A stretch of DNA of 10,747 nucleotides from Lachnospiraceae bacterium (GCA_017960415.1 JAGCZE010000139.1:1-10747), one strand, 5' to 3'; positions 1-6,560 are shown, counted from the first letter of the stretch. Notes: generated from the letters alone by a model not told the origin. Translations and numbers: made by a program.

Positions 1-385
1 GATGGACAATTTCTACGGGGAGCATTTTAGAGCGATATTCGATTTCGCCAATTTCGTACAGGTGGGGCAGGATACGCTTGAAGCATACGAACTGTTGAAG
101 GACTATGTTGTCTATGTACATGTGAAAGACGCGAAATCCGCTGACGGAAGCGTGGTTCCGGCCGGATACGGTGACGGCAATGTTGCACAGATACTTAAGA
201 TGATGTTTGATAACGGGTTTAACGGTTTCCTTTCGCTTGAGCCGCATCTGTTCAATTTCAGCGGATTCGGGCAGCTTGAGAAGGACGGTGTGAGCATGAA
301 ACATGATTCGAACACTGTAATGAGCGGCCCCGAGGCATTTGAGACAGCGTATAATGCGCTGATCAAGATACTTAAGGCTTTGTGA
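1..385 (+). CDS. Sugar phosphate isomerase/epimerase-like TIM-barrel protein, C-terminal part
   Basis: This is the C-terminal 127 residues of a protein that begins left of the window; the ATG at base 2 is probably an internal codon, because the family usually runs about 270-290 residues. The sequence fits the xylose isomerase-like/AP endonuclease 2 barrel superfamily, whose members isomerise or epimerise sugars or inositols using a divalent metal. Visible candidate metal or active-site residues, numbered from the base-2 codon, are Asp14 in FDFANF, His40 and Asp43 in HVKDA, the GYGDG loop at 55-59, and Glu80 in LEPH. The substrate cannot be told from this fragment. It ends with TGA at 383-385 and is followed by an inverted repeat and the recA promoter, so it appears to belong to a separate upstream transcription unit. 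The family call is fairly firm; the exact function is unknown. Confidence 0.8.
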   Translation, partial: MDNFYGEHFRAIFDFANFVQVGQDTLEAYELLKDYVVYVHVKDAKSADGSVVPAGYGDGNVAQILKMMFDNGFNGFLSLEPHLFNFSGFGQLEKDGVSMKHDSNTVMSGPEAFETAYNALIKILKAL

Positions 386-439
386 AAATAAGGATAAGCA
401 GACAAGACGTATGATTTTTTGGCCAATACTACTAAAAGA

Positions 440-484
440 CACCCGGAAAAATAGGCTATTTGGTATAGTGCTTTTTTCCGGGTG
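440..484 (+). terminator. Terminator-like 12-bp inverted repeat
   Basis: A perfect 12-bp inverted repeat, CACCCGGAAAAA at 440-451 and TTTTTCCGGGTG at 473-484, encloses a 21-base loop. It starts 54 bases after the stop codon of the isomerase gene and lies just upstream of the recA control region, so termination of the upstream unit is the natural reading. No T-run follows the 3' arm (the next bases are AAGTTATATA); the T's are inside the arm. It is therefore not a textbook intrinsic terminator and could instead act as an RNA 3'-end stabiliser. Confidence 0.5.
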
Positions 485-513
485 AAGTTATATAATAGAG
501 CTTGAGGGAAAAT

Positions 514-525
514 GAACAATTGTTC
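514..525 (+). promoter_or_regulatory. LexA operator (SOS box) 1
   Basis: GAACAATTGTTC is a perfect 12-bp palindrome matching the Gram-positive LexA half-sites GAAC-N4-GTTC. It lies about 11 bases upstream of the proposed -35 element of recA. Its position before recA, a standard SOS gene, supports the call. Confidence 0.82.
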
Positions 526-536
526 GAAAAAAGTTG

Positions 537-565
537 TTGACAAATGCTTTGAAGTATATTATCAT
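537..565 (+). promoter_or_regulatory. recA promoter (sigma-A type)
   Basis: TTGACA at 537-542 is a perfect -35 element. A 17-base spacer leads to TATCAT at 560-565, five of six matches to the -10 consensus. The start of transcription would fall near 572, inside or beside LexA box 2, which suits repression by LexA. Confidence 0.75.
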
Positions 566-573
566 CACTTACA

Positions 574-585
574 GAACATTAGTTC
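574..585 (+). promoter_or_regulatory. LexA operator (SOS box) 2
   Basis: GAACATTAGTTC keeps both GAAC and GTTC half-sites around four central bases. It covers the predicted transcription start of recA. Its centre is 60 bases from the centre of box 1, so the two operators bracket the promoter. Confidence 0.72.
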
Positions 586-592
586 GTTAATT

Positions 593-598
593 AAGGAG
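593..598 (+). promoter_or_regulatory. recA ribosome binding site
   Basis: AAGGAG lies 8 bases before ATG 607 but only 2 bases before the in-frame TTG at 601. The spacing decides for ATG 607 as the recA start. Confidence 0.85.
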
Positions 599-606
599 AA
601 TTGATT

Positions 607-1698
607 ATGGCCAGAGAGACAAAAGAAAAAGAAGATAAGATCAAAGCAGCGGAAGACAACAAACTGAAGGCGCTTGAATCTGCACTTGCGCAGATAGAGA
701 AGGAATACGGCAAGGGTTCTGTCATGAAGCTTGGTGACACCAGTGCTCACATGAACATCGAGACTGTTCCCACCGGTTCCCTGAGCCTTGATATAGCACT
801 TGGACTCGGCGGAGTGCCGAAGGGACGTATTATTGAGGTATACGGACCCGAGTCCAGCGGTAAGACAACCGTGGCACTTCATATGGTGGCGGAGGTTCAG
901 AAACGCGGCGGTATTGCCGGATTTATAGATGCGGAGCATGCCCTTGACCCTGTATATGCGAAGAACATCGGTGTCGATATCGACAATCTCTATATTTCAC
1001 AGCCCGACAACGGCGAGCAGGCGCTCGAGATCACCGAGACCATGGTGCGTTCCGGAGCGGTGGATATTATCATCGTCGACTCTGTAGCGGCGCTTGTACC
1101 GAAGGCAGAGATCGAAGGAGATATGGGAGATTCACATGTGGGTCTTCAGGCACGCCTTATGTCACAGGCACTGCGCAAGCTGACAGCGGTAGTCAGCAAG
1201 ACCAACTGTATAGTTGTGTTTATCAACCAGCTGCGTGAGAAGGTCGGCGTGATGTTCGGCAACCCCGAGACCACAACCGGCGGACGCGCACTGAAGTTCT
1301 ATTCGTCCGTACGTCTTGATGTCCGTAAGATCGACGTTATCAAGAATGCCGGAGAGATCGTGGGTAACAGGACCAGGATCAAGGTTGTTAAGAACAAGAT
1401 CGCGCCTCCTTTCAAGGAAGCGGAGTTTGATATCATGTACGGCAAGGGCATTTCACGCGAGGGCGATGTACTTGATCTTGCTGCGAATGAGAATATCATT
1501 ATCAAGTCCGGCGCATGGTTTGCCTATAACGGTGACAAGATCGGACAGGGACGTGAGAATGCGAAGGCCTGGCTGGCAGAGCATCCGGACATTATGGAGC
1601 AGATCGAGGCTCAGGTTCGTGAGAAGAGATGCATCCATCCGGGTGAAGGCGAGGCGTTGCCTGTATCTGTCGATGAGGAAGAAGAGGATGAGATCTGA
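607..1698 (+). CDS. recA: Recombinase RecA
   Basis: RecA forms ATP-dependent filaments on single-stranded DNA, carries out strand exchange and stimulates LexA self-cleavage in the SOS response. The product from ATG 607 is 363 residues, close to the usual 340-360. The Walker A motif GPESSGKTT is at 80-88, the Walker B strand DIIIVDS at 153-159, and the L2 DNA-binding region [10 protein letters not shown] at 217-226. The C-terminus ends in an acidic tail (DEEEEDEI), typical of RecA, where it moderates DNA binding. ATG 607 is preferred over an in-frame TTG at 601 because of ribosome binding site spacing. Two LexA boxes flank its promoter, so it is very likely SOS-regulated. recX follows 105 bases downstream and is probably co-transcribed. 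No key residue appears altered. Confidence 0.98.
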   Translation: MARETKEKEDKIKAAEDNKLKALESALAQIEKEYGKGSVMKLGDTSAHMNIETVPTGSLSLDIALGLGGVPKGRIIEVYGPESSGKTTVALHMVAEVQKRGGIAGFIDAEHALDPVYAKNIGVDIDNLYISQPDNGEQALEITETMVRSGAVDIIIVDSVAALVPKAEIEGDMGDSHVGLQARLMSQALRKLTAVVSKTNCIVVFINQLREKVGVMFGNPETTTGGRALKFYSSVRLDVRKIDVIKNAGEIVGNRTRIKVVKNKIAPPFKEAEFDIMYGKGISREGDVLDLAANENIIIKSGAWFAYNGDKIGQGRENAKAWLAEHPDIMEQIEAQVREKRCIHPGEGEALPVSVDEEEEDEI

Positions 1699-1803
1699 TC
1701 ACGCGAAGATTGGTGCCCCGGGGCATGATCCGTGGATGAGATTGGACCCGACGGCGGACAGGACGGACTCTTCCGGTTTTATTTGGGAAGCAGGTGACCG
1801 GGT

Positions 1804-2481
1804 ATGCGTGTGACAGCCGTTGAGAAGCTGAAACAGAAGAAAAACAAGGTATTCATAGACGACGAATATGCTTTTATGCTGTATGACAGGGATCTGGCCC
1901 TGTACCATATAGAGGAGGAAGCAGAGATCCCCGATGTGCAGTATGAGAAGATCCTGAAGGAAACAGTTATCAGACGGGCCCGTCAGAAGACTATCGCCCT
2001 GCTGGAGCGTATGGACAGGACAGAATCCGAGATCAGACACCGGATGAAGCTTGATATGTATTCCGACGCGATAGCGGATGAAGTTGTTCAGTGGCTCAAG
2101 AGCCTTCATTATCTCGATGACGAAAGATATGCCGAGAATTTTATCCGCGGGCATTTTACATCATCCAGCAGACAGGAACTGTTTGCGAAGCTTTTTGCCA
2201 AGGGCATATCAAAGGACATGTGTGCAAGGGCTTACGAGGTCTGTTCCGAAGAATCTGCATTCGGCAGCGGGCAAAACAGTGACCTGTCGGATCCAGAACA
2301 GGAGGCGGCTCTCAGAACTCTTTCAAAGAAGCTCGGAAGCAAGCGGGTACTGACTCCGAAAGAACGCATGAGTACGATCGGATACATGATGCGTAAGGGG
2401 TTCAGACGCAATGAGATTATGAACGCCTTCGAAACGCTGGAGATCAGTATTGACTATACTGATGTTCCGGAAGACAATTAA
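1804..2481 (+). CDS. recX: Regulatory protein RecX
   Basis: RecX binds RecA filaments and modulates their assembly and activity. The 225-residue product has the helical-repeat make-up of the family; the most recognisable stretch is YLDDERYAENFI at 103-114, followed by KGISKD near 133-138 and a C-terminal MMRKGFRRNEI segment at 195-205. It is near the size of other clostridial RecX proteins. The start at ATG 1804 is supported by AGGTGA at 1792-1797, which pairs with the 3' end of 16S rRNA, 6 bases upstream. Its location directly after recA is the classic arrangement, and no promoter or terminator is evident between the two, so SOS induction probably extends to it. A polar Ser/Gly/Asn/Asp-rich linker at about 150-166 separates the middle and last helical units. 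The family call is firm. Confidence 0.92.
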   Translation: MRVTAVEKLKQKKNKVFIDDEYAFMLYDRDLALYHIEEEAEIPDVQYEKILKETVIRRARQKTIALLERMDRTESEIRHRMKLDMYSDAIADEVVQWLKSLHYLDDERYAENFIRGHFTSSSRQELFAKLFAKGISKDMCARAYEVCSEESAFGSGQNSDLSDPEQEAALRTLSKKLGSKRVLTPKERMSTIGYMMRKGFRRNEIMNAFETLEISIDYTDVPEDN

Positions 2482-2575
2482 GGAGCATAGCCATTTAAAC
2501 ATGGCTTTACAGGCAAGTTCAAAAAAACTTTTTTGTATTTGTCTGAAAATTGTTGGTATTATATCAGAATTCACA

Positions 2576-2605
2576 AACGGCATGCATAATGTGTGCCGTT
2601 TTTTT
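2576..2605 (+). terminator. Intrinsic terminator of recA-recX
   Basis: AACGGCA (2576-2582) pairs with TGCCGTT (2594-2600), and the stem may extend inward by wobble pairs. The T-run covers 2599-2605 (seven T's). It starts 95 bases after the recX stop and separates the SOS unit from the purine unit. A weaker 6-bp hairpin (AGCCAT/ATGGCT, 2489-2506) sits between recX and this terminator. Confidence 0.85.
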
Positions 2606-2631
2606 GTTAAATTCAACTAGGGTTGTTTTGG

Positions 2632-2660
2632 TTGACTTTCATGAATGTATTACTTAAAAT
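2632..2660 (+). promoter_or_regulatory. guaB/purine-cluster promoter (sigma-A type)
   Basis: TTGACT at 2632-2637 and TAAAAT at 2655-2660 are separated by exactly 17 bases, each one mismatch from consensus. Transcription would start near 2667, giving an untranslated leader of about 130 bases before guaB. A short inverted repeat TTTCAT/ATGAAA (2637-2642 and 2659-2664) overlaps the core promoter and might be an operator, but is too short to claim. Confidence 0.7.
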
Positions 2661-2681
2661 GAAATTACTAATTCCTTTATT

Positions 2682-2757
2682 TATAGCAAAACATGGGTGC
2701 ATGGTTTTTCGGTCAAATGTGTTTTTTCAGCCTTTTCTGGTTTTGCTATATTTTTTT
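2682..2757 (+). promoter_or_regulatory. Candidate leader attenuator/riboswitch platform upstream of guaB
   Basis: TATAGCAAAAC at 2682-2692 and GTTTTGCTATA at 2740-2750 are perfect 11-bp reverse complements, followed at once by seven T's (2751-2757). This is the form of an intrinsic terminator, but it lies inside the guaB leader, after the promoter and 40 bases before the start codon. The enclosed 47 bases may fold further: CATG/CATG at 2692-2703, and AGCC/GGTT (2729-2732 with 2739-2742), which would compete with the 3' arm. The stem is A/T-rich and the loop is long, so stability is uncertain. I do not recognise a known purine, ZTP, PRPP or preQ1 riboswitch consensus. The rest of the 2482-2797 gap is A/T-rich with no recognisable gene. 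Confidence 0.5.
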
Positions 2758-2782
2758 GTTTAATGTTCATATTTCATTTCAC

Positions 2783-2788
2783 AGGAGG
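2783..2788 (+). promoter_or_regulatory. guaB ribosome binding site
   Basis: AGGAGG lies 9 bases before ATG 2798, fixing the guaB start there. An out-of-frame ATG at 2793 lies only 4 bases after it. Confidence 0.88.
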
Positions 2789-2797
2789 ATTAATGGC

Positions 2798-4306
2798 ATG
2801 GCCACTATTATTAACGAACCTTCTCATACTTTTAATGAGTATCTGCTGATACCCGGGTATTCTTCAAGCGAGTGCATTCCTGCGAATGTTTCCTTAAGAA
2901 CACCTCTGGTAAAGCACAGGCTTGGTGAAGAGCCTGCAATTTCCATGAATATCCCTATGGTTTCTGCCATCATGCAATCCGTTTCCGGTGATAGACTGGC
3001 TATAGCGCTGGCCACCGAAGGCGGTATTTCTTTTGTTTACGGATCACAGTCCATCGAGGACGAAGCTGCCATGATCAAGAGGGTGAAGACCTACAAAGCC
3101 GGCTTTGTAAAGAGTGATTCAAATGTCAGTGCAGAGGATACGCTTGCCGATATCTTAAGACTTAAGGCAGAGACCGGTCATTCGACGGTTGCGGTCACCG
3201 AAGACGGTACAAGGGAAGGAAAGCTCGTAGGTATCGTTACGAGCAAAGATTACCGTGTCAGCAGGATGGATCCGGCTACAAAGGTAAGGGAATTCATGAC
3301 TCCCTTTGAGAAGCTGGTTTGGGCCAAAGAAGGAACTTCTCTCAAGGAAGCAAACGATATACTGTGGGATCATAAGCTCAACGTGCTTCCAATCATCGAT
3401 GATGAAGGAAAGCTCTGTTATTTTGTATTCCGCAAGGACTACGATATGCACAAGCAGAACCCGAACGAACTGCTTGATGCCAAGAAGAGATATATTGTCG
3501 GTGCCGGTATCAATACGCGTGATTATACCGAGAGAGTTCCGGCTCTGGTTGAGGCAGGTGCCGATGTGCTCTGCATAGATTCTTCCGAAGGCTTCAGCGG
3601 GTGGCAGAAGCTGACATTGCAGTGGATCCGTGAAAAATACGGTGATACCGTAAAGGTTGGCGCAGGTAATGTCGTTGACGGTGCAGGTTTTAGATTCCTC
3701 GCAGAGAGCGGTGCTGATTTTGTCAAGGTCGGTATCGGCGGCGGTTCTATCTGTATCACGAGAGAGACAAAGGGTATAGGACGAGGCCAGGCAACGGCTC
3801 TGATCGATGTATGCGCCGAGAGGGACAAGTATTTCAAGGAAACCGGCATTTATGTTCCTGTATGCTCGGACGGCGGTATCGTGTATGATCACCATATTAC
3901 ACTTGCACTTGCAATGGGTGCGGATTTCGTAATGCTCGGAAGATATTTTGCAAGATTCGACGAGAGCCCTACAAACAAGGTCAGCATCGGCGGTACGTAC
4001 TACAAGGCATACTGGGGCGAGGGTTCGGCAAGAGCCCGGAACTGGCAGAGATACGATCTTGGCGGAGACAAGAAGCTCAGCTTCGAAGAAGGTGTTGATT
4101 CGTATGTTCCTTATGCCGGTACATTGAAGGACAATGTAGCAATGTCGCTCAGCAAGGTTCGTTCGACCATGTGCAACTGCGGCGCACTTACTATTCCCGA
4201 GCTGCAAAAAAAGGCTGTTATTACTCTGGTTTCAGCTACAAGTATCGTTGAAGGCGGCGCACATGACGTAATCCAGAAGGACAAGACATCAGGAATCGTA
4301 AGGTGA
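2798..4306 (+). CDS. guaB: IMP dehydrogenase (T. foetus-like type)
   Basis: GuaB oxidises IMP to XMP with NAD+, the committed step to guanine nucleotides. The 502-residue product begins [20 protein letters not shown], the usual IMPDH N-terminus. Two CBS domains lie at about 107-153 and 163-215, inserted in the (beta/alpha)8 barrel. NAD-contacting Asp261 is in CIDSS. The catalytic loop [18 protein letters not shown] (314-331) carries nucleophile Cys319, and the mobile flap holds Arg418-Tyr419 in RNWQRYD. This loop differs from the common bacterial GPGSICTTR form and matches, as I recall it, the protist Tritrichomonas foetus enzyme, including residue numbers. The start is ATG 2798: the reading frame is open back to ATG 2693, but that stretch is T-rich leader with no ribosome binding site. 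It has its own promoter and a possible leader attenuator. purE follows after 41 bases, so guaB probably heads the purine operon. Confidence 0.96.
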   Translation: MATIINEPSHTFNEYLLIPGYSSSECIPANVSLRTPLVKHRLGEEPAISMNIPMVSAIMQSVSGDRLAIALATEGGISFVYGSQSIEDEAAMIKRVKTYKAGFVKSDSNVSAEDTLADILRLKAETGHSTVAVTEDGTREGKLVGIVTSKDYRVSRMDPATKVREFMTPFEKLVWAKEGTSLKEANDILWDHKLNVLPIIDDEGKLCYFVFRKDYDMHKQNPNELLDAKKRYIVGAGINTRDYTERVPALVEAGADVLCIDSSEGFSGWQKLTLQWIREKYGDTVKVGAGNVVDGAGFRFLAESGADFVKVGIGGGSICITRETKGIGRGQATALIDVCAERDKYFKETGIYVPVCSDGGIVYDHHITLALAMGADFVMLGRYFARFDESPTNKVSIGGTYYKAYWGEGSARARNWQRYDLGGDKKLSFEEGVDSYVPYAGTLKDNVAMSLSKVRSTMCNCGALTIPELQKKAVITLVSATSIVEGGAHDVIQKDKTSGIVR

Positions 4307-4347
4307 TATCCGTAAAACTTTCACATGATTAAAAGGCGGTTTGGAAG

Positions 4348-4842
4348 ATGAAAAAGATCGGAATTGTTATGGGCAGCGACAGCGACCTGCCCGTAATAGA
4401 AAAGGCTGTAAAGATTCTTAAGGAATTCGATATTCCTTATGAAGTACATATTTACTCGGCTCACAGAACTCCCGTTGAGGCACGCGATTTTGCGCTTAAT
4501 GCCAGGGAAAACGGGTTTGGTGCAATCATTGCCGCAGCAGGGATGGCAGCACATCTTGCCGGAGCGATCGCGGCGAACACAACTCTTCCGGTGATCGGCA
4601 TCCCCTGCAAGGGTCCGGTTCTGGACGGTATGGATGCTTTGCTGTCAACAGTACAGATGCCTACGGGCATTCCTGTGGCCACGGTGGCGATAGGAGGCGG
4701 AGCGATTGCGGCGCTGCTTGCTGCACAGATCCTTGCGGTGGAAGATAAGGAGCTTGCGGACAGACTTGATGCCAAGCGCGCAAAGGACGCAGCTGCGGTA
4801 CTTGAGAAGGATGCAGGGGTAGCGCAGAAACTGAGTGAGTGA
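4348..4842 (+). CDS. purE: N5-carboxyaminoimidazole ribonucleotide mutase, PurE class I
   Basis: Class I PurE converts N5-CAIR to CAIR in IMP synthesis, after PurK has made N5-CAIR from AIR. The 164-residue product matches the family length. It opens with IVMGSDSDL (6-14), the phosphate-binding loop; SAHRTP (37-42) carries the catalytic His39; the AAAGMAAHLAG stretch (62-72) lies in the active-site region and resembles class I (GGAAHLPG in E. coli), not class II. The C-terminal IAALLAAQILA helix is also typical. The start follows AAGGCGG at 4333-4339 by 8 bases. Only 41 bases separate it from guaB, with no promoter evident, so co-transcription is likely. No purK lies in the window although class I PurE normally depends on it; purK must be elsewhere, or carboxylation proceeds non-enzymatically at high bicarbonate (inference). 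Confidence 0.95.
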   Translation: MKKIGIVMGSDSDLPVIEKAVKILKEFDIPYEVHIYSAHRTPVEARDFALNARENGFGAIIAAAGMAAHLAGAIAANTTLPVIGIPCKGPVLDGMDALLSTVQMPTGIPVATVAIGGGAIAALLAAQILAVEDKELADRLDAKRAKDAAAVLEKDAGVAQKLSE

Positions 4843-4926
4843 TAGATCATGCTTACCAGGTGAAGTGCCGGAACAAGTTTATTTGGCGAAGTGATAGATC
4901 AAGCTCATTTGGTAAGCGATAGATCA
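4841..4926 (+). repeat. Three GATAGATCA direct repeats in the purE-purF spacer
   Basis: GATAGATCA occurs at 4841-4849, 4893-4901 and 4918-4926. The last two copies belong to longer matching units of about 20 bases (4881-4901 and 4907-4926, both starting ATTTGG and differing at a few positions). Copy spacings are 52 and 25 bases. The first copy overlaps the purE stop codon. GCTTACC (4851-4857) and GGTAAGC (4911-4917) are a 7-bp inverted pair within the same stretch. Function unknown; regulator sites or a slipped duplication are both possible. Confidence 0.6.
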
Positions 4927-4980
4927 GATTTATTCAGATAACGGAAGAGAAGATATATGTAATACGGAGGAAAAAGGGAA

Positions 4981-6405
4981 ATGGGAGGCTTTTTCGGCGC
5001 AGTATCGAAAAGGGATGTTGTTTTGGATGTATTTTTCGGTGTGGATTACCACAGCCATTTGGGAACAAAGGCAGCGGGCCTGACCTATTGGAACCGGAAA
5101 GACGGATTTAAGCGTGAGATACATTCCATAGAGAATTCGCCGTTCAGAACAAAATTTGAAAATGATCTTCATGAGTTTAAGGGAACCAGCGGAATCGGAT
5201 GCATCAGCGATACCGACCCGCAGCCGCTGCTCGTAAGGTCGCATCTGGGTATTTACGCGATCACAACCGTTGGTATTATCAATAATGCGGAAGAACTGAC
5301 ACAGAAATACTGCAATGATCATTCAAGCCAGTTTATGGCAATGAGTTCGGGTAAAGTCAATACTTCCGAGCTTGTTGCTGCTCTTATCAGTGAGGCGGAT
5401 GATTTTAAAAGCGGCATCCTTCATGCAATGGAACTGATCGACGGTTCGATGTCTATTCTGATCCTGACTCAGGACGGGAACATCATTGCCGCAAGAGACC
5501 GTCTCGGAAGGCTTCCGGTGCTGATCGGAAAGGATAATGACGGATTCTGCGTATCATTTGAATCATTTGCATACCAGAAGCTCGGTTATCACAATGCTTA
5601 CGAGCTCGGACCCAATGAGATCGTAAAGATAACACCCGAAGGGTATGAAACTATCTCGCCTGCAGGCGAAGAGATGAAGATATGTGCGTTCCTCTGGACA
5701 TATTACGGATATCCGAATTCAAATTATGAGGGCGTAAATGTCGAGGTAATGCGTTACAAGAACGGCGAGATCATGGCAAGGAACGAGATCGAAAGAGGTA
5801 CAATGCCCGATGTCGATTTCGTGGCCGGAGTGCCGGATTCCGGTATCCCGCATGCTATCGGCTATGCGCATGAGAGCGGCAAGAGCTTCGCAAGACCGTT
5901 TGTAAAATATACTCCTACCTGGCCGCGTTCGTTCATGCCCAGCAGCCAGGACGTCAGAAACAGAGTAGCAAAGATGAAGCAGATCCCGGTTCCCGAGCTG
6001 ATCGAGGATAAGAAGCTGATGTTTGTCGATGACTCGATCGTACGCGGTACGCAGCTGAGGGAAACCGTTGAATTCCTGTATGAGTCCGGCGCAAAAGAGG
6101 TTCATATGAGATCCGCTTGTCCTCCGATCATGCATGCCTGCAAGTATCTGAATTTCTCAAGAGGCACCTCGGAGATGGAACTGCTGTCACGCCGCATTAT
6201 TCGCGAACTTGAGGGCGAGGAGGGCGAGAAGCATCTCGATGAATATACAGATACTTCAAGCAAGCGCGGTAAATGCATGCTGAAGAGGATCTGCGAGAGT
6301 CTTGGTTTCGATTCCCTTGAATATCAGACACTTGACGGACTGCTTGAGGCAATTGGGATTGATAGGAAGAAGATTTGCACATATTGCTGGGATGGCAAGG
6401 AGTGA
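4981..6405 (+). CDS. purF: Amidophosphoribosyltransferase homologue (PurF) with degenerate glutaminase domain
   Basis: PurF makes 5-phosphoribosylamine from PRPP, normally with ammonia released from glutamine by an N-terminal Ntn-type domain. This 474-residue protein has the full two-domain length. The phosphoribosyltransferase half is intact: GVPDSG (283-288), RSFMPSSQDVR (316-326) and the PRPP motif VDDSIVRGT (349-357). Four cysteines match the B. subtilis [4Fe-4S] ligands: Cys235, Cys387, and Cys466/Cys469 in CTYC. The first half has lost its chemistry: it starts MGGFFG where PurF has MCGI.G, so the nucleophile Cys is Gly; the Arg of the GHxRY motif is absent (GIGCIS, 71-76); the HNGN motif reads TVGI (96-99); the SDTE Asp is Asn127. 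Start choice cannot restore a Cys: GGAGG at 4966-4970 precedes ATG 4981, and the frame has a TAA at 4960-4962. It may be ammonia-dependent or use a partner glutaminase (inference). It sits between purE and purM. Confidence 0.9.
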   Translation: MGGFFGAVSKRDVVLDVFFGVDYHSHLGTKAAGLTYWNRKDGFKREIHSIENSPFRTKFENDLHEFKGTSGIGCISDTDPQPLLVRSHLGIYAITTVGIINNAEELTQKYCNDHSSQFMAMSSGKVNTSELVAALISEADDFKSGILHAMELIDGSMSILILTQDGNIIAARDRLGRLPVLIGKDNDGFCVSFESFAYQKLGYHNAYELGPNEIVKITPEGYETISPAGEEMKICAFLWTYYGYPNSNYEGVNVEVMRYKNGEIMARNEIERGTMPDVDFVAGVPDSGIPHAIGYAHESGKSFARPFVKYTPTWPRSFMPSSQDVRNRVAKMKQIPVPELIEDKKLMFVDDSIVRGTQLRETVEFLYESGAKEVHMRSACPPIMHACKYLNFSRGTSEMELLSRRIIRELEGEEGEKHLDEYTDTSSKRGKCMLKRICESLGFDSLEYQTLDGLLEAIGIDRKKICTYCWDGKE

Positions 6406-6414
6406 AATCCAAAA

Positions 6415-6492
6415 CTGCGTAACCGCAGGGAGTATGAAAAAGTTACGGGCTGATAATAGCTGGGATCGGAAATAAAACGAGTGAGTAGCCCG
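6415..6492 (+). other. Hairpin-forming segment in the purF-purM spacer
   Basis: The 155-base spacer 6406-6560 holds CTGCG-TAAC-CGCAG at 6415-6428, a 5-bp stem with a UAAC tetraloop, and a longer-range pair CGGGCT/AGCCCG (6446-6451 with 6487-6492). A third 5-bp hairpin, CGGAC/GTCCG, lies just outside at 6514-6531. None is followed by a T-run, so they are not intrinsic terminators. I see no convincing promoter; the role, if any, is unknown. Confidence 0.3.
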
Positions 6493-6548
6493 GAACAGAA
6501 ATTATAAGAAAAGCGGACTTATTATTGTCCGGTACGGAACAAAAAACA

Positions 6549-6554
6549 AGGAGG
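6549..6554 (+). promoter_or_regulatory. purM ribosome binding site
   Basis: AGGAGG ends 6 bases before ATG 6561. This places the purM start at 6561 and rules out the in-frame TTG at 6525, which would put the site inside the coding region. Confidence 0.87.
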
Positions 6555-6560
6555 AAGAAG

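Noticed and set aside
601..606. TTG start for RecA two codons upstream
   Set aside because: It lies only 2 bases from the ribosome binding site; ATG 607 has proper spacing.
1316..1813. Overlapping frame running from recA into the recX spacer
   Set aside because: Arg/Ser-rich shadow translation of recA in another frame, with no supporting start signal.
2533..2562. Promoter-like TTGTAT-N18-TATTAT just before the recX terminator
   Set aside because: Weak match in A/T-rich DNA, and any transcript would stop within about 40 bases at 2605.
2701..2763. Possible 20-codon leader peptide in the guaB leader
   Set aside because: No Shine-Dalgarno sequence and no run of a regulatory codon; it spans the hairpin and looks like chance in T-rich DNA.
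2693..2797. In-frame N-terminal extension of GuaB with a hydrophobic, Phe/Trp-rich stretch resembling a membrane segment
   Set aside because: There is no ribosome binding site before ATG 2693, a perfect AGGAGG precedes ATG 2798, and the family N-terminus starts at MATIINEP. The hydrophobicity comes from T-rich leader DNA.
2606..2797. PurBox (PurR-type operator) in the guaB leader
   Set aside because: Only a partial CCGAA-like match on the reverse strand near 2705-2715, with no second box at the expected spacing.
3155..4207. Long antisense open frame (350 codons) opposite guaB
   Set aside because: No recognisable domain or ribosome binding site; it mirrors the codon bias of the strongly coding guaB on the other strand.
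4909..4945. Separate purF promoter in the repeat region
   Set aside because: TTGGTA with TATTCA at 16 bases is too weak, and it overlaps the direct repeats.
4930..4998. Frameshift or wrong start hiding the PurF catalytic Cys
   Set aside because: An in-frame stop lies at 4960-4962, the codons from there to ATG 4981 contain neither a start nor a Cys, and family similarity begins at the first residues after the ATG.
6434..6475. 13-codon small reading frame in the purF-purM spacer
   Set aside because: GGGAG-like sequence is too close to the ATG and the peptide has no distinguishing feature.
6525..6560. TTG start for PurM 12 codons upstream
   Set aside because: It would place the AGGAGG inside the gene, and the extra residues (Lys/Arg-rich) are not family-like.
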